From NCBI GenBank assembly GCA_963920765.1, contig OY987244.1, positions 30,236,358-30,300,357 on the forward strand: a stretch of DNA of 64,000 nucleotides, read 5' to 3'. Shown here in pieces: positions 59,351 to 64,000 of this stretch. Each line of letters begins with the position of its first letter. Position 1 is the first letter of the stretch. This DNA comes from Ulota crispa (lineage: Eukaryota; Streptophyta; Bryopsida; Orthotrichales; Orthotrichaceae). A model generated the notes under the pieces. That model was given only the letters and a program-made list of their open reading frames with translations, was not told the DNA's origin and made no database searches. The translations under genes and the position numbers were made by a program.

Positions 59351-62300
59351 AAAAATTATATGATGTACAACGCACTTTAACATAAACTCCTAACAAACAA
59401 CATTTGGTTATTCTTAGTCAAGTGGGCACTTCTTGAAAGTCACAAGACAGTATAGCATCATTTCAAAACATAACTAACAAGAAAAAAGTTAATGCTGATT
59501 GTTGATAGTAAGAAAGCAAGGATTATAATATAGAAATATTTTCTAGATGAATTTATTCCAAATTGTTACGTTCATAATTACCATAAACTTCTATGCTACC
59601 TACAATCCACAATACTACAACATCTACAACATGTTTGCATCAAAAAGCACAACATGATGAATGCAATGAACATATATATTATACTAGCATCAATATTCAC
59701 AAAAAAATTTAACATCCTATGCATGTCAACAAAATTTTGTGTCAAAGGTACCACATACGATGTTCAAGCAAACCCTATAGAAAAAGATTATTACCATAAA
59801 ACAAAGAAAAGAATCCAAACAACTAGGAATATAGCTTGCAACCAAATTACCATCAAGACTGTCATTGGTTCATCTTTTTTTCAAACTCAATTAAATGCAA
59901 ATTGAACATTCAACTCCATTATATTGTACTGCCGGAATGTTTGTCTTTTCCATTGGATGGAAAGACGACAAATTCAAAGAGAAACAATCATGTCTTTGTT
60001 ATAGTAGCATTGGTAGTTGTGACCACTCCTGTTACATGGTCATTGTTGGGTAAACTATGAAGGACCCTTAATAAACACCAATGTTTGCAAATTGAAATAC
60101 ACTAATATTTGACAATATACAAACAAAGTAATATAAGAATATAAAAATACGCTTAGTATTAAAATTTAATTAACTTATATTCTCAAAACACAAAAACAAA
60201 ATTAACCAATTTTTGTTAAAAACTTTATCTCTTTACAAAAAAAATTTTCAATAATGTTTTATTTCAATGGCATACCAAATGATATCTTCAAGTTTTCAAC
60301 AGAATTGGATTCTTTAACTTTTTCTATGAAAGTCAAGTTTATCAGGTCTAACTTCCACTTTTTTACAAATTTTGCTAATTTAACCATCATATCTCATCAT
60401 GCCGAATTGAGGGATGTATGATAAAATCCCGCACCAATTTCTTGTTTGTATTTGAAAACCAATATCAAACGTCTTTATGATTTAAAAACATATTTTTGTA
60501 TATTTGAGATGATTTTTTTTTTAATTCTCCTACAATCTGTGCTTTTTTAACCTCCTAGATTTAGGATGAAATATCATTTATATGTCACTTTGGTTTTTGA
60601 GATTGAATACATGTCTTTAATTTTTTCAAGATTTTTCTAATTATTAATCTGAATTTCTAGTTTTGCATCTCCAGCATCCGCATATTTTTGTCTGTAAAGC
60701 TCACAAAATAAAGATCTAAGGCTTCCTAACATTGTTTTTACAATTGCAACGTAAATCCTTAAAATACTTTGTAGTTTCATTTTGTCTCATAATAATTTGT
60801 ATTTTACGATGTCGAGTTGAGAGGAGTGCGCCTTCTAAACACACAATGTGTCTTACTGCAATTGTGTGTTATTGACCAAAAACCGTTGTTGTTTTGATCT
60901 TCACTCTTCAAATCTTCAATCTTCAGTCTTTTTTTTATCTATCCTGTGGCTAGCTCTAGAGGTATAAGGGTCAAAATATGAATAAGAGCCCATTAGATAC
61001 GGAACAAGTAGATCAAAACAACATACACGAGCTACAGTCCGTATGGCGGGATCCTAAATCAAATTCGCGATCTGTTGGCCAAAACTCCAGTTTGTGAGAA
61101 TAGAGCAAGTCTCGATCATGTAGGTGAACAATTTCACTTTATCACCATGACAATAAATGGGATTAAGTTTTGTTTAATCCAAACTATCTGCAACAAGGTT
61201 TATAAAACAAAATAGAAATGAATTGACAAACAAGTCTTCAAAATCAGCTAAGAATAATAAAGCCACATTCCATACATACATAAAAAATAAACTCAAAACG
61301 TTCCTTTTGAAATTTTCATATCTTCAAATCTTCAAGTCTTTATGTCTTCAAATCTTCATGTTTTAAAAAGATTAATGGAAAAAATCACAAATAACAAGTT
61401 CTAGAAAAGCTGCAACCTTTTAACTAGTATTACAAATGACTCATAGATTCAAATGCTAAGTGTAATAGCAATTTTAAAAGCTCTTCTAACCTTTTAATAT
61501 TTTTTCAAATTTCAATTCAATTTAAGCAACAATTCAAAAGTTATGCGGATTCAAAGTAGAGGCTTTTATTCTTCTTTGCAAATTAAAAATTCCCTCTATA
61601 AATCTTTATAACTTTTGTTCTATACATCATCTATAAAAATATAATATCAATTTAAAAAAATGATACCATTGGCTACAATTCCTAAAATTTTCATTTCAAA
61701 ATAAAACTCTGTTAAAAAATTCTAGCCAATCAAAGTGTGGGTCTCAATTTTTTAAAGAACATCCAAATCTCAACTTCCACTTACTATAATTTCTTTATTA
61801 AGACTCCAAATGGAATTATTAAAGACAATTTAGAAAGCTATGACAACAAACTATCATCTTTTAAAATTTGAAAAGAAAATTTCATATTCTCCAAAAGTTG
61901 TAGCTCTTCAAAGTTTTAGCCTTCTCATAATAAAATGGCAGTCACCTCCAATCTTTTACACCTCCAATCTTTTACACCTCCATAACTTTCTCCTTCAAGT
62001 TGCAAATTTTGAAATTAAGAACTTTTTAAAAAGCTTAGACTAAAATAAACACCTCATTTGAATTTTATTACAAATTGATATACAAATCATAAACTATGAC
62101 TTATCAAATTCTCAGCACTTTTTCATAGTTTGATTTTTTGACTTCAAAATTCAAACACTCATAACTTTTACATCAAAACTTCAAATCAAACTTGCAAATT
62201 TATTTTGAAAAGAAATCACATAAGGAACAGCTTTTTCAAATTTCAATTCAAATCATACATACACAAAAAATTCTCTCTAATCAAAGTTTTGGGATTTCTT

Positions 62301-62570
62301 CCTTCTTCCCACTAACACTTATACACTAACTTCTAACATACTAAAGAATCTCTCTTCCTTAATTTCGACCTTATCTAAGGTAGAGAAGTGGGGTACATTA
62401 GCTCATGTTCCTCTCCATCCTAATTCTACTATAAATGTCAAATATTTTTTCTTTTCATATCTTTCCCATTCATTTTTAAATTCTTAGTATTTTTTTGTTT
62501 TAACAAAAACAAAATATATGAGTCTTTCAAAACATCTAGATAAACATATAGAAAAAATCAAATTACAAAA
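59351..62570. other. AT-rich intergenic, no gene or clear element
   Basis: Short frames only (59654-59905, 59836-60060, 61840-62043), none with a domain. Repetitive CTTCAAATCTTCA words cluster at 60905-60930 and 61318-61370. Confidence 0.45.
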
Positions 62571-62571
62571 T

Positions 62572-62860
62572 AGACACCACCGTAAAGTGGTCGCGTGCTA
62601 TTGCAAGCATATAACAACGTCAAACGCTTGTTTTCAGTTGCCAAATTGTAGACTTGGTTGGCTGGAGAAGCGATTGTTTCTGACTGCCTGCCGGTCCAAG
62701 TTCAAATCTCATTGGACTCGTTGAGCGGTGATGGTGGCTTACTGCTTGGCAGTTAGTAATGCAGGAAATTAGCTTAACCAATCCACTACCTACCCTCCTG
62801 AGCTGTGCATGAAATAAGACGGCGTAGCGCATTGAAATCTATGATTGCTGCGTTGTCATA
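62572..62860 (+). repeat. Possible tRNA-derived SINE
   Basis: A GC-richer island in AT-rich DNA. GGTTGGCTGGAGAAGCG (about 62657) resembles an A box or D-arm, and CAAGTTCAAATCTCATTGG (about 62697) resembles a B box or T-arm at tRNA-like spacing, followed by an unrelated tail. No poly(A) or target duplication was identified. Confidence 0.35.
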
Positions 62861-63021
62861 AAACTGTGATTCTTACCACAATCACCATTTTTGCCTCGAC
62901 TGTTGATTTATTGAAATTAACACAAACATAAATAAATAATGAGTATCTACATAATAAAGGGATTTCCATCATAACAACGGTCTTCTACGGATGTCTAATA
63001 AAATGTATGAAAAACTAAAAT

Positions 63022-63496
63022 TTAAAATATTACTAAATAAACTGAATATCTCAAAGCCCTGATAAATTCAAAAGATATAATTTTAAAACAATTACAAAAA
63101 ATCATTACTATATATTCAATATTAAATTTTAAAGAAGATTTTTTGGTTTTTTTTCCCTGTACCATTGTATCAACTTCTTCCATGGCTTCATTTTCTATTT
63201 CAAAGTTGTTTGTTTCATTGATATCCTCAATCAAGTCTTCTATTGCAAGTTTAGGTTTGCATGGATGATTTTGTTAAGATCATTCTCCTTCTTTCTCTTT
63301 TCTCTATAATGACATACATGTCATCTTCAGCTTTTTTACTTTCTCCTTCCATCAATACATCAGTTTTTTCTTCTGTATGCAATGTATCCTTGACTTGTTT
63401 AGACTTTTTTTTTCGTTTTCTTTGTATAGTAATCATGTTATAGGAATCCTCAACTAAGATAGCACCATTGCATTTTTCTTTATGTTTGCTACTCAA
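63022..63496 (-). other. Lys/Glu-rich open stretch, possible coding remnant
   Basis: Two minus-strand frames run one after another: 63496-63251 (IQRKRKKKSKQVKDTLHTEE..., KRERRRM) and one ending 63022, open from about 63265 (LAIEDLIEDINETNNFEIEN). Charged, low-complexity, no domain. They could be exons of a gene beyond the right edge or chance frames. Confidence 0.25.
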
Positions 63497-64000
63497 AGCT
63501 CTTCATACTTTGTCAAAGGAGTGTCTTCACTTCTAACTTAAATAAAAGATCATGTTTTCTTTTTTTCAAGACTTTAGCAATCATTCTCACTAAAGAGGAC
63601 TGCTCCTTTACTTACCACCTTTCCTAGTTTAGATCCTCAAATGAGATCTCAAGTACCTTCAGTACTTGCTGAAACTCAAAAATATTTTTTACCATTTTCT
63701 TAGTCTATAGGCTGATTGCCAAACCAAATTATACACATCAATGTATTAAACTACCAAAAACATAATGCACTAGGGCAATCTCTATTTTGCATTATTATAA
63801 GAAAAATAAAATCAGAACAAATATAAAAAAGGAAATCAAATGTCATAAAAATCCAAATGCTAAAACACTACATAAACTAACCAGGTGCTTTATGTTGACA
63901 GTCTGAGGAATGGCTCTCAACATCTTGTTGACAATAAGCCCTAAAAATTGAAATGTTCCCAAGCTAAGCATATAAATTTCACATGTCTATCCTTCTAAAT

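Noticed and set aside
62650-62725. Intact tRNA gene
   Set aside because: A- and B-box-like words are present but acceptor and anticodon stems do not pair convincingly; a SINE-like remnant is more likely.
57840-64000. LTR retroelement remnants
   Set aside because: No paired long direct repeats, primer-binding site, polypurine tract or reverse-transcriptase motif could be seen.

Overview
This is nuclear DNA of a streptophyte plant: AT-rich, intron-bearing and gene-poor. Evidence: canonical GT-AG introns; a two-AP2-domain transcription factor; a secreted/vacuolar-type gamma-glutamyl hydrolase; a plastid-type cofactor-dependent phosphoglycerate mutase; and Stowaway-like and CACTA-like miniature transposons. 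A spliced MGMT/Ogt-type DNA repair gene, a family generally reported missing from Arabidopsis, points to a non-seed lineage (bryophyte, fern, lycophyte or charophyte). I cannot name the species.

Layout. 1-1178 (minus): 5' part of a SEC14/CRAL-TRIO lipid-transfer-like gene running off the left edge. 5569-6973 (plus): two-exon O6-alkylguanine-DNA alkyltransferase. 7835-8617 (minus): single-exon NAD(P)-binding SDR like At5g02240, with a TATA box. 13457-17611 (minus): eight-exon gamma-glutamyl hydrolase. 24393-25315 (plus): small RINGv (C4HC3) E3-ligase-like gene with one junction that does not splice in frame. 37080-42146 (minus): seven-exon phosphoglycerate mutase. 46406-49591 (minus): three-exon AP2 factor with an N-terminal Cys-pair domain. 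All exon phases given for the MGMT, GGH, PGAM and AP2 genes were checked base by base and close. The rest (about 18-24, 25-37, 42-46 and 50-64 kb) holds no recognisable gene. No LTR element, rRNA, tRNA or CRISPR was seen.

The non-genic space is a dense mosaic of miniature inverted-repeat elements. (1) Elements bounded by TTAA with CCC(C/T)TAAA-type ends, as expected of piggyBac-type insertion; at least 12 have both ends, and one is proven by an empty site elsewhere in the window. (2) A family ('B') with ends like CATATTCATTAAATTGGGAA. (3) A foldback family ('A') starting near TTTCATGGATACCCCTGAAG, all six copies of which lie inside introns. (4) Stowaway-like elements (CTCCCTCTGTCCC, TA duplication). 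(5) Two CACTA-type miniatures with 3-bp duplications. (6) Several large unique foldbacks. Nestings (E over D over B; B over C; B over CACTA; F over A; Stowaway-like over B) let the relative ages be read directly.

The genes do not form a pathway; they are independent housekeeping or regulatory genes (folate deglutamylation, glycolysis, DNA repair, lipid transfer, ubiquitin ligation, transcription).
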